A stretch of 64,000 bases of DNA from Gemmatimonadales bacterium (GTDB taxonomy: Bacteria > Gemmatimonadota > Gemmatimonadetes > Gemmatimonadales > GWC2-71-9). The position numbers and the translations under genes were made by a program. Location of the stretch: the NCBI GenBank assembly GCA_036500345.1, contig DASYCE010000026.1:124001-188000 (forward strand), in the 5' to 3' direction. The notes beneath the pieces are model-generated. The model saw only the letters and a program-made list of their open reading frames with translations. It made no database searches and was not told where the DNA came from. Below, piece by piece: positions 46,181 to 54,322 of this stretch (position 1 is its first letter; each line of letters starts with the position of its first letter).

Positions 46181-47422
46181 TCACACCTCCATCCCCAGCG
46201 CTTCCATCACATCACCAACGGTGTGGAACGACCCGGTGACGAGCACCGTTGACGCCCCGCGCTGCACCCGCTCCAGTGCGGCGTCGAACTCCGGCACCAG
46301 ATGCCACTCGGCGCGCGCCGCCGGACGTGCCGGATCTGCCAGCCAGCGCTCGAGCCATCCGAGATCCCACTTCCGGGTGTCGGCGCTGGGCGCCACGGTG
46401 AGAATGCCGACGTCGATCGCCTGATCAAGTTCGACCAGCATCTCCGGCCATTCCTTGTCGCCGAGGATCGATACCAGCGCGTGAATCGGGCGGGCGGGTC
46501 GCGTCTCGTGCAGCGTTGCCATCAGCGCGCGCATGCTGTCGGGGTTGTGCGCGACGTCGAAGATCCACTTCCCACGCCGATCGAATCGTCCGGCGATCCG
46601 GGCGCGGGCAAAGGCCGCTGCGATCGCATCGTCTGACGGATGAAGCGGTGCCGGGAGCGCGTCGAGCACGGCGCTCGCGACCGCGGCGTTGCGGATCTGG
46701 TGCGGGCCGATGAGTCCGAGCTTGCCACGCCACCGCGCATCGGGCGGAACGACGATCGGCAGATACGCTCCGACCGCGGATTCGCTCGCGATTCGCGCTT
46801 CGCCGGCCTCACGGACGACATCCGCGAGCCATGGATCACCCTCACCGATCACGAATGGCACTCCTGGCTTGGCGATGCCGGCCTTCTCTGCGGCAATCAG
46901 CTCGACCGTGTCGCCGAGATATTTCTGGTGATCGAGCGCGATGTGGGTGACCACGCTCACCAGCGGCGCGATCACGTTGGTGCTGTCGAGCCTTCCGCCG
47001 AGGCCCACTTCGATCACTGCGATGTCGACCTCGCGCGCGGAGAAATGGGCGAAGGCGATCGCCGTCGTTGCTTCGAAAAACGTTGCCTGGTGTTCCTCGA
47101 TCGCCGGGCGAAGCGTCTCGGTCCAGGCGGCGACGGCGTCTTCGGTGATCGCGACGCCGTCGACCGTGATCCGCTCGCGAAACGAGATCAGGTGGGGTGA
47201 GGTATAGAGCCCGACGCGAAGTCCGTGCGCCCGGAGTGCCTCCGCCACCAGCGTCGAGACACTCCCCTTCCCGTTGGTGCCGGCGATGTGGATTGAGGGA
47301 AAGAATTGCTGCGGCTCACCGATCGACGCGAGCAATGCTCGCGTCGTGTCGAGTCCGAACTTGATCTGGGTGGTGCGGGGAAAGAGGTAGTCGAGGGCGG
47401 CTGAGTAACCGATCGGGCTCAC
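46181..47422 (-). CDS. folC: Dihydrofolate synthase / folylpolyglutamate synthase
   Basis: Mur-ligase-family enzyme, 413 residues, adding Glu to dihydropteroate or folate. IAGTNGKGSVSTLVAEALRAHGLRVGLYTSPHL is the ATP loop region, TFFEATTAIAFAHFS and AVIEVGLGGRLDSTN the Mg-binding part, THIALDHQKYLGDT the carbamate-Lys area, GPHQIRNAAVA and FDVAHNPDSM the C-terminal domain. The GTG start overlaps the accD stop. It complements folK near the start of the window. Confidence 0.95.
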   Translation of the reverse strand: MSPIGYSAALDYLFPRTTQIKFGLDTTRALLASIGEPQQFFPSIHIAGTNGKGSVSTLVAEALRAHGLRVGLYTSPHLISFRERITVDGVAITEDAVAAWTETLRPAIEEHQATFFEATTAIAFAHFSAREVDIAVIEVGLGGRLDSTNVIAPLVSVVTHIALDHQKYLGDTVELIAAEKAGIAKPGVPFVIGEGDPWLADVVREAGEARIASESAVGAYLPIVVPPDARWRGKLGLIGPHQIRNAAVASAVLDALPAPLHPSDDAIAAAFARARIAGRFDRRGKWIFDVAHNPDSMRALMATLHETRPARPIHALVSILGDKEWPEMLVELDQAIDVGILTVAPSADTRKWDLGWLERWLADPARPAARAEWHLVPEFDAALERVQRGASTVLVTGSFHTVGDVMEALGMEV

Positions 47423-48288
47423 GCCGCCGCGTCTGGGGTCGCCTGCTTCACCTTCCGGCCGCGCATGTGGCGGAGCAGCCGCGACGTCGTCTCGCGCAGC
47501 GAAGCGCGCGGCACCACGTCATCGACCTGCCCTTTTTCGAGGAGGAATTCAGCGGTCTGGAACCCTTCGGGGAGGTCCTGCCCGATCGTCTGCTTGATCA
47601 CGCGCTGCCCCGCAAAGCCGATCACGGCTCCCGGCTCCGCCAGGATCACATCACCCTGCATCGCGAACGATGCCGAAACGCCACCGGTCGTCGGATCGGT
47701 CAGGATCGTGATGTACGGCACCGCCGCCTGCTTCATCAGCGAGATCGCCGCAGAGGTCTTGGCCATCTGCATCAGCGAGAGGGCGCCCTCCTGCATTCGC
47801 GCTCCACCCGAGGTGCAGACCACCACCATCGGAATCCTCTTGTCGGCGGAGCGACGCGCCAGACGCGCAATCTTCTCCCCCACCACCGATCCCATCGACC
47901 CGCCCATGAACCGGAAGTTCATCACGCCAAGATGAAGCGGCTGCGTATCGAGCCTTGCCAAGCCGGTGTAGATCGCGTCGGACTCACCGGCCTTCTTGCG
48001 CGAGGCAACGAGCCGGTCAGCATAATGCTCGAAATTGAGCGGGTCGCCCGACTTGAGGTCGGCGTTGAGTTCCTTCCAGCTCCCCTCGTCGGTCAGCAGC
48101 TCGACGTATTCCTCGGCGCTGAACCGCTTATGCGTACCGCATTCAGGGCAGACGTTGAGCGACTTCTGGAACTTCTCCCGAATATCGATATGCCCGCACG
48201 ACTCGCACTTTTCCCACGCATCAGCGGGAATCTCGAGGCGCTCACGGGGAGCGGTTCGCGGCTTGCGCTCTTTCTTGAACCACGCCAT
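47419..48288 (-). CDS. accD: Acetyl-CoA carboxylase carboxyltransferase subunit beta
   Basis: 289 residues. The N-terminal zinc ribbon is complete: CESCGHIDIREKF ... NVCPECG (C-x2-C-x15-C-x2-C). The crotonase-fold carboxyltransferase has FMGGSMGSVVGEK, MVVVCTSGGARMQEGALSLMQMAKTS, LTDPTTGGVSASFAMQGDV and GFAGQRVIKQTIGQ. The start MAWFKKERKP at 48288 fits the family; an ATG three codons earlier has AAGG close upstream and is an alternative. accA and accBC are not in the window. accD-folC pairing is common in bacteria. The roughly 100 bases before rodA contain nothing I can assign. Confidence 0.95.
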   Translation of the reverse strand: MAWFKKERKPRTAPRERLEIPADAWEKCESCGHIDIREKFQKSLNVCPECGTHKRFSAEEYVELLTDEGSWKELNADLKSGDPLNFEHYADRLVASRKKAGESDAIYTGLARLDTQPLHLGVMNFRFMGGSMGSVVGEKIARLARRSADKRIPMVVVCTSGGARMQEGALSLMQMAKTSAAISLMKQAAVPYITILTDPTTGGVSASFAMQGDVILAEPGAVIGFAGQRVIKQTIGQDLPEGFQTAEFLLEKGQVDDVVPRASLRETTSRLLRHMRGRKVKQATPDAAA

Positions 48289-48396
48289 CACAGCCATACG
48301 ACCTTGGGTTGCGAGGGCCTTCTGGTGCTCATGGTAGTTGCACTGAACGTGCGGCAAGAAACAGCTGCGCGCAAGGGCTTGACAGCTAAGTCGTTA

Positions 48397-49662
48397 TCAA
48401 GACTCAAGATAGCTTGCAGCCCTACCCTCTTCCGAAGCCCGGAAGGCGAGTCCAAGGCCCAGGAACATCGCCACCAGGAACGATCCCCCATAGGAGAAGA
48501 ACGGCAACGGGATCCCGGTGATCGGCATGAGCGAGATCGTCATTCCCACGTTTTCGAAGATGTGGGTGAGGATCACTGCCGCGACCCCGAAGACCACCAG
48601 CGACGCGAACGGGTCACTCGCCTGGCGAGCGATCCGAACCATCAGGAGCAGAAGTGCCAGGAAAAGCGCCAGGGCCAACGCGACACCGAGGAAGCCGAGC
48701 TCCTCACCCACCACGGCGAAGACGAAATCGGTCGAGTGGAACGGAATGAATCCCGACCGCTTCTGCGGCCCGAGTGTGAAGCCGGTGCCGAGCCAGCCAC
48801 CGGATCCGATCGCGACATGGGACTCGACCGCCTGGTACCCTGCCTTATGCCGGTACGCCGCACCCTCCGGATCGAGAAACGAGAGAATCCGGAGTTTCTG
48901 GTAGTCCTTCATGTGTTTCCAGACGACGAAGGCGAGGACGCCCATTGCCGAGTTGGTCACATAGACGAAGATCGCCTCCATCACGAACGGCCTCCACCAG
49001 AGGAGGAGCGCGAAGAGGACGATCATCCACGCGCTCCAGAGACCGGTGCTCCAGGCGAGGAGGAGCGACACGATCGGAGAAGCGAGGAGCACCAGGAGCG
49101 ACACCGGGACGTCGGCCCAGAAGAGCATCCCGAAGAGAATCGCGACAAAGACGATGGCGCTGCCGAGGTCGGGCTGCTTGAGCACCAGAAGGGCTGGAAC
49201 TCCCGCGAGGATCACCGGCTGGAGCAGTCCGCGGAGCGTGGTCGGTGGTTCGCGACGCGAGGCGAACCAGCGCGCCAGCATCAGAATCGTCGCCAGCTTG
49301 GCGATCTCGACCGGCTGGATTCCGATCCCCCCGAGCGAAATCCAGCTCTTGCTCCCGGATGCCGATCCCTTCCCCGAACCGATCACCAGCGTCACCGCCA
49401 GCATCGCGAGCGACGCACCATAAAGCCACGGCGTCGCCCATTCGAGAATCCGGAACGACGTGCGATACGCGAGCGTCGCGCCGACCAGCGCAATCATCAG
49501 CCATACGAATTGCACCACCCAGAGCCACCGCTCCTGACGGAACCACGCGCGATGGGTACTGACGATGAGATCAGTCTGCCCCGCCGAGTAGATGACCGCG
49601 AGTCCGAAGAGCGACAGCAGCGTGACGACGAGGAGGAGCTTCTTGTCGATCCCGCGATTCAT
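48397..49662 (-). CDS. rodA: Peptidoglycan glycosyltransferase RodA (SEDS family)
   Basis: 421-residue polytopic membrane protein of the elongasome. SEDS features: VIYSAGQTDL, KSWISLGGIGIQPVEIAKLATILMLA, LLVLKQPDLGSAIVFVAIL (with the catalytic-area Asp), LSFLDPEGAAYRHKAGYQ, GSGGWLGTGFTLGPQKRSGFIPFHSTDFVFAVVGEELGF and ITGIPLPFFSYGGS. It polymerises lipid II and works with the adjacent PBP2. The ATG overlaps the mrdA stop by four bases. Confidence 0.95.
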   Translation of the reverse strand: MNRGIDKKLLLVVTLLSLFGLAVIYSAGQTDLIVSTHRAWFRQERWLWVVQFVWLMIALVGATLAYRTSFRILEWATPWLYGASLAMLAVTLVIGSGKGSASGSKSWISLGGIGIQPVEIAKLATILMLARWFASRREPPTTLRGLLQPVILAGVPALLVLKQPDLGSAIVFVAILFGMLFWADVPVSLLVLLASPIVSLLLAWSTGLWSAWMIVLFALLLWWRPFVMEAIFVYVTNSAMGVLAFVVWKHMKDYQKLRILSFLDPEGAAYRHKAGYQAVESHVAIGSGGWLGTGFTLGPQKRSGFIPFHSTDFVFAVVGEELGFLGVALALALFLALLLLMVRIARQASDPFASLVVFGVAAVILTHIFENVGMTISLMPITGIPLPFFSYGGSFLVAMFLGLGLAFRASEEGRAASYLES

Positions 49663-51581
49663 CGGCCGGAACGCCCCGGGTGCGAGATCGGCTTCGACGG
49701 CGGATGTGCTCCAGCCGGAGGCAGACCGGGCGGGATCTGCGGCGGCGCGGGCGTCGACGAATCGGCGTCGATGCTGTGGTTGAGATCCTCGGTCACATTG
49801 GTGACGTCGGCCTTGACCGTGCGGCCGGTGAGAAAATGGATGATGGCGCGGACCGGATACTTCGCGACGAGTGCGCCATGGATCCCCTCTTCAACGGCGA
49901 TTCCCACCACGATCTTCGGTGATTCCGCCGGCGCGAAGGCGATGAACCATCCCATGTCCTTCTGGCCCGTCACCTGCGCCGAACCGGTCTTTCCCCCGAT
50001 ATGGAATTGCTGGAGGTCCGCTATTCCGGCAAGATCGGCCGACGCCGTACCACCGCTGTTCACCACGTCGACCATCGCGAGCCGAAGATCCTGGAGATTC
50101 TTTTCGGGAATGTGCAGGTCGCGAACGACCTTGACCGGACGGTTCTGCAGCAGACGCGGCGCGCGCTTCATTCCATCGCTCGCAAGTGCCGCGAAGAACG
50201 ACACCATGTTGATCAGCGTCTCGGTGTGCGCACCCTGTCCGATCGAAAGATTGAGTGTCTCGCCGTTCCCCCATAGCGATGTCCCGCGCGACGTGACGTA
50301 GTCCTTCACCGCCTTGCGGAGAAAGGGCTTTGCCTCGCCGCCGATATCGATATCGCTGCGCTGGCCGAAGCCGAGGTCGTACGCCCCCGCCAGGATCGAG
50401 TCGGCACCGAGCAACTGGCCGAGCTGGTAGAAGTAGACATCGCACGACGCCGCGATCGCCTGGCGCAGCGTCAGGTAGCCGTGACCCTTGGGATACCAGC
50501 AATGGTAGATCCGATTCCCGAACCGATATCCGCCGGTGCACGGATCGCGCATCTTGCTGTCCAGAGTGTAGCCGCGACGCAGCGCGAGTGCCGCCATCGC
50601 CAGCTTGAACGGCGAACCCGGCGGATAGGTCGCCTGGATCACCCGGTTGTAGAGCGGCCGATTGGGATCCTGCTGCAGGCCGCTCCAGATCGTCGGATCG
50701 ATCCGCCCGATGAAGTCATTCGGGTTGAATGACGGCATCGAGTAGTACGCGAGCACCTGGCCGTCGGGCGTCATCGCGACCATCGCGCCGCGCTTTCCGG
50801 GAAGATCGGCACGCCACATCGAATCGATGAATTGCTGCAGGTCGAGGTCGATCGTGGTGCGGATCGCGTTCCCGCCGACCGGCGGAATCGACCCCGCCTC
50901 GGCCTGCTCTCGCACCGGTTGCCCCGTCGGTGTGACCTCGACGAACCGGACCCCCCGGCGACCGCGAAGGATCGAATCGTATTCGAGTTCGAGCCCCTGC
51001 TTGCCGACGATCTCCCCGGGCTGCGCCCCGGGGAAGGTGCTGTTCTCGAGATCGGTCGGGGAGACTTCACCGACATAACCGACCAGATGCGCCACCGCGT
51101 CGCTGTCGGGATAGCGACGCCGCGGTTCGCGCTGAATGACGAGTCCGCTGAGTTCGGCGCGATGTTCTTCAAGTCGTGCGACGACGTCGGTGCGCCCCGA
51201 GGCGTAGACGAGCGCAGGCTGGTATTTCGCTTCCTTCCAGCGGCGCACCACCGTTTCGACGTCGATGGTGTCGTTGGGGATCAGGCCATCGAGGCGCGCG
51301 AGCACGGCGCGCAGTGAATCTTCGGTGTTGGCGAGCAGCTCGATCGAGTAGCCAGGGAAATTATCGGCAATGGTGCGGCCGTCGCGGTCGAGGATGGCAC
51401 CGCGCGGCGCGGCCAGCGGAATCTGCCGCAGATGCGTCTGCGCGGACTCGGTGCGGTAGCGGTCGTGCTCGACAACCTGTGCCTTGAAGAACGCCGACAG
51501 GAGGACGCCGAAGATCAGCACCAGCAGCCACTGCGCCGCCACAGCGCGGCGGGCGACCTGCCACGACGCAAAGGGACTCAT
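49659..51581 (-). CDS. mrdA: Penicillin-binding protein 2 (elongasome transpeptidase)
   Basis: 640 residues: one N-terminal membrane helix, a PBP dimerisation domain (AAPRGAILDRDGRTIADNFPGYSIEL) and a transpeptidase domain. Active-site motifs are PGSPFK (SxxK), SCD in AASCDVYFYQLG (Asp in place of the more general Asn, as in other PBP2s) and GGKTGSAQ (KTG). GREIVGKQGLELEYDSILRG-type segment EIVGKQGLELEYDSIL is the PBP2 hallmark. The Pro-rich C-terminus is unstructured. Coupled to rodA and mreD by ATGA overlaps. Confidence 0.95.
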   Translation of the reverse strand: MSPFASWQVARRAVAAQWLLVLIFGVLLSAFFKAQVVEHDRYRTESAQTHLRQIPLAAPRGAILDRDGRTIADNFPGYSIELLANTEDSLRAVLARLDGLIPNDTIDVETVVRRWKEAKYQPALVYASGRTDVVARLEEHRAELSGLVIQREPRRRYPDSDAVAHLVGYVGEVSPTDLENSTFPGAQPGEIVGKQGLELEYDSILRGRRGVRFVEVTPTGQPVREQAEAGSIPPVGGNAIRTTIDLDLQQFIDSMWRADLPGKRGAMVAMTPDGQVLAYYSMPSFNPNDFIGRIDPTIWSGLQQDPNRPLYNRVIQATYPPGSPFKLAMAALALRRGYTLDSKMRDPCTGGYRFGNRIYHCWYPKGHGYLTLRQAIAASCDVYFYQLGQLLGADSILAGAYDLGFGQRSDIDIGGEAKPFLRKAVKDYVTSRGTSLWGNGETLNLSIGQGAHTETLINMVSFFAALASDGMKRAPRLLQNRPVKVVRDLHIPEKNLQDLRLAMVDVVNSGGTASADLAGIADLQQFHIGGKTGSAQVTGQKDMGWFIAFAPAESPKIVVGIAVEEGIHGALVAKYPVRAIIHFLTGRTVKADVTNVTEDLNHSIDADSSTPAPPQIPPGLPPAGAHPPSKPISHPGRSGR

Positions 51582-52105
51582 CCGTCAATCCTGATCGCCA
51601 GCCAGTCGCGGAAGACCGCGACGACGATTACGCCTGCGATCGCCGTGGTGAGCGCCTGCAGCGGCGCCCAGACCAGCAGTTCGGACGGGAGCGCATGCAG
51701 CGGCGTCCCGCTGAAAAGGAGGACAAGGAGGTCACGGACCCAGGTCCCGACAAAGAAGAGTGCGGCATTCACCAGGAGATTATCCGCGAAGAAGAGCCCC
51801 CTTCCCCACGCCGCTCCCCAGCCCACCAGCACATGCGCCAGGATTCCCGCACCGAAGCGCGCGGGTGTCAATGCGTCGATCACCAGCCCGATGATGAAAC
51901 CGGTGAATGCGCCGGCGCCGGGGCGCTCCCGGATCGCAAGGAGCAGCAGGACGAGCAGCAGGAAGTCCGGCGCGGCATGACTCTCGAAGAGCGATGGCCT
52001 GAGGTAGAACTCGAGGAACATCAGTAGCACCAGCACGAACACGACGCGCCACCGGTCGCTGCGCCGCGAACGACGGCGGCGGCGGTCGAACGGACGGCCG
52101 CTCAT
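51578..52105 (-). CDS. mreD: Rod shape-determining protein MreD
   Basis: 175 residues with a very basic N-terminus ([12 protein letters not shown]) followed by five or six hydrophobic helices (VVFVLVLLMFLEFYL, FLLLVLLLLAI, FIIGLVIDAL and others), the usual topology of MreD. The identification rests on this and on its position between mreC and mrdA. It couples the inner-membrane elongasome parts. Overlaps both neighbours by four bases. Confidence 0.88.
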   Translation of the reverse strand: MSGRPFDRRRRRSRRSDRWRVVFVLVLLMFLEFYLRPSLFESHAAPDFLLLVLLLLAIRERPGAGAFTGFIIGLVIDALTPARFGAGILAHVLVGWGAAWGRGLFFADNLLVNAALFFVGTWVRDLLVLLFSGTPLHALPSELLVWAPLQALTTAIAGVIVVAVFRDWLAIRIDG

Positions 52106-53019
52106 TGGTGGGGCGGTCCGGGCGGTGGTGGCGCCGCCGCGTGAACGGCCGCGGAATCATGCGCAGTGGCGGCGGGCGGCGGCGGAGCGGGCGCAGGTTT
52201 GGGGAGGTAGATCGAATCGTGCGGCGAGATCAGGACAATCACGTCGCTGGCGTCACCGGGATTGGCGAACGGCATGATCCGATAGACGGCGTCGTACCCG
52301 TTTTCGTCCCGGCGCCCCGACGTGACTCTTCCGATCGGAATGCCGTGCGGATACGTGCCACCGGCGCCCGCGGTCAGCACGATCGTGCCGGGCTTGATGG
52401 TATCTCGAATGGCCACGCCGTGCAGCTCGAGCACCGTTCCGTTGCCACCCGCAAGCGGCGCCGGCCGGACGAAGCCCATCACCTTGCCGTCTTCCGTGAC
52501 CGCCGACACCGCGAAATCGGGATGCGCCCAGGTCATCGCCGAACTCGAATGCGGACCGGCGTTGATCACGGCGCCAAGAAGGCCGTATGCCGACACGACC
52601 GGATTGAAGTTGGCAACGCCATTCAACGTGCCCACGTCGAGCAACAACATGTGCGAATCGGTGATGGTCGGCTGGTGCAGCACGGTGGCTGGAACAACCG
52701 CCTGGATCATCCGGGCCCGGACGCCGAGGAGTGCGCGAAGATTGGCGTTCTCGCGATCGGTCGCCGCGTGCTGCTGCACCCGGATGGCGAGGAGATCGCG
52801 GTCGCGGCGAATCGCCGTGAGATCGAAGCGTGCGGCGCGATCCTGCGCGGCGCGGTCCTGGAGTGCCACGATCGGGCGGAGGACGCTCTTGCGGATGGTC
52901 CCGGCAAGTCGCAACGACCACGGGCGCGGGAGGGCGAGGGCGAGAATGGCGACCGCGGTGCATGCCGCGAAGAGAACGATGTCGGTGCGAGCGGAGTCGC
53001 CCCTCTCCGACCCGCGCAT
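52102..53019 (-). CDS. mreC: Rod shape-determining protein MreC
   Basis: 305 residues: a single N-terminal membrane helix (IVLFAACTAVAILALAL), a coiled coil (about 60-95, RDRDLLAIRVQQHAATDRENANLRALLG) and the periplasmic double beta-barrel with VLHQPTITDSHMLLLDVGTLNGV, VVSAYGLLGAVIN and IPIGRV. The C-terminus is a Pro/Ala-rich tail. Links MreB to PBP2 by family knowledge. Starts two bases after mreB. Confidence 0.93.
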   Translation of the reverse strand: MRGSERGDSARTDIVLFAACTAVAILALALPRPWSLRLAGTIRKSVLRPIVALQDRAAQDRAARFDLTAIRRDRDLLAIRVQQHAATDRENANLRALLGVRARMIQAVVPATVLHQPTITDSHMLLLDVGTLNGVANFNPVVSAYGLLGAVINAGPHSSSAMTWAHPDFAVSAVTEDGKVMGFVRPAPLAGGNGTVLELHGVAIRDTIKPGTIVLTAGAGGTYPHGIPIGRVTSGRRDENGYDAVYRIMPFANPGDASDVIVLISPHDSIYLPKPAPAPPPPAATAHDSAAVHAAAPPPPGPPHQ

Positions 53020-53021
53020 CG

Positions 53022-54053
53022 TCAGGTGGTCAGCACGCTGCGGTATTTCTCGAAGTCGTCGAGAATACGTCCGGTCCCGCGAACCACGCAGGTGAGCGGA
53101 TCGTCGTCCACGTGAATCGGCAACCCGGTTTCGTGCGACAGGAGCTGGTCGAGGCCGCGGATCAGCGCGCCGCCGCCGGTCATCACGATCCCGCGATCAA
53201 CGATATCGGCTGCAAGCTCGGGAGGCGTGATTTCGAGGGCGCGCCGCACGGCGTCGACCACTGCCGCGATCGGCTCCTGCACCGCTTCGCGGATCTCCAC
53301 GGAATGCACCCGCACCGTCTTCGGAATCCCCGAGACCAGATCGCGCCCCTTCACTTCCATGTCGCGCTCTTCAGCCGCCGCGTACGCTGATCCGATCTTG
53401 ATCTTGATCGCCTCGGCCGTCGGTTCGCCGACGAGGAGATTGTAGTTCTTGCGCATGAAGAGCACGATCGCCTGGTCGAGCTCGTCGCCGCCGATGCGGA
53501 TCGATGTATCGGAGACGATCCCTGACAGCGCGATCACCGCGATTTCCGTGGTGCCGCCGCCGATGTCGATCACCATGTTGCCGGTGGGTGTTTCGACCGG
53601 CAACCCGACACCGATCGCCGCAGCCATCGGTTCGGCAACCATCAGGACCTGTTTCGCACCGGCCGTTTCCGCCGAATCGCGCACCGCGCGGCGTTCGACT
53701 TCGGTGATCCCCGATGGGACGGCGACAATCACTTTCGGCTTGACGCGGAAGAAATGTTTGTCGATGATCGTCTTCAGGAAGTAACGCAACATTTTTTCGG
53801 TGACATCGAAGTCGGCGATCACGCCGTCCTTGAGTGGACGGACTGCGGTGATCCCCTCGGGAGTTCTCCCGAGCATCCGCTTCGCCTCGAGACCGATCCC
53901 CTTGATCCGGCCCGTCGCCTTTTCGATTGCGACGACCGATGGCTCGTTGAGGACGATCCCTTCGCCTTTGACATATATGAGCGTGTTCGCGGTGCCGAGA
54001 TCGACCGCGATTTCGTTGGCAGGGAGGAAGGTACCGAACTTGAACAAGTTCAT
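53022..54053 (-). CDS. mreB: Rod shape-determining actin homologue MreB
   Basis: 343 residues. Actin-fold nucleotide-binding blocks: EIAVDLGTANTLIYVKGEGIVLNEPSVVA (phosphate 1), VIDIGGGTTEIAVIALSG (phosphate 2) and IVMTGGGALIRGLDQLL (adenosine). AVPSGITEVERRAVRDSAE is MreB-specific. The start MNLFKFGTF at 54053 includes the amphipathic membrane-binding N-terminus; an in-frame ATG 19 codons upstream is unlikely. First gene of the mreBCD-mrdA-rodA operon. Confidence 0.96.
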   Translation of the reverse strand: MNLFKFGTFLPANEIAVDLGTANTLIYVKGEGIVLNEPSVVAIEKATGRIKGIGLEAKRMLGRTPEGITAVRPLKDGVIADFDVTEKMLRYFLKTIIDKHFFRVKPKVIVAVPSGITEVERRAVRDSAETAGAKQVLMVAEPMAAAIGVGLPVETPTGNMVIDIGGGTTEIAVIALSGIVSDTSIRIGGDELDQAIVLFMRKNYNLLVGEPTAEAIKIKIGSAYAAAEERDMEVKGRDLVSGIPKTVRVHSVEIREAVQEPIAAVVDAVRRALEITPPELAADIVDRGIVMTGGGALIRGLDQLLSHETGLPIHVDDDPLTCVVRGTGRILDDFEKYRSVLTT

Positions 54054-54145
54054 GTGAGGCGTCCGCGAGGAGTCAATTGCGAAGCTAAAGGTGGGGTCGA
54101 AGGGTAGCAAGGCAACGCATTGTGGTGCGCGAGGTTGGGCGACGT

Positions 54146-54186
54146 TGTGAGCGTTCGCTCACATACCTCCATGAGCAGATGCTCAT
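54146..54186. promoter_or_regulatory. Two tandem dyads, TGAGC-N4-GCTCA, between mreB and the M14 gene
   Basis: TGTGAGCG-TT-CGCTCACA (54146-54163) and ATGAGCA-GA-TGCTCAT (54171-54186) are perfect inverted repeats sharing the half-site TGAGC with the same N4 spacing. Their centres are 24 bases apart. They lie in the 269-base divergent intergenic region, about 95 bases upstream of mreB and 140 upstream of the M14 start. TATATT at 54266-54271 may be the -10 for the M14 gene. The form suggests a dimeric repressor such as a TetR-type protein. Confidence 0.5.
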
Positions 54187-54322
54187 CTAAACAGGATTCC
54201 CGTGATGTCGAACCGATCCACCTGATTCTATCCCCGCGTCGGCCTGTCGCGAGCGTTCGGACTGATATATTCCCTCCGATTACTCCCAACCTGGATTGCT
54301 GACTGTGAACGCTGTCGCGTCA

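Noticed and set aside
48377-48410. Plus-strand TTGACA between accD and rodA as a promoter
   Set aside because: No acceptable -10 occurs at 16-19 bases, and both flanking genes are on the minus strand.
47467-50301. A 944-codon open frame on the plus strand over accD, rodA and mrdA
   Set aside because: It covers three well-conserved genes on the other strand, and its His/Arg/Glu-rich composition is typical of a shadow frame.
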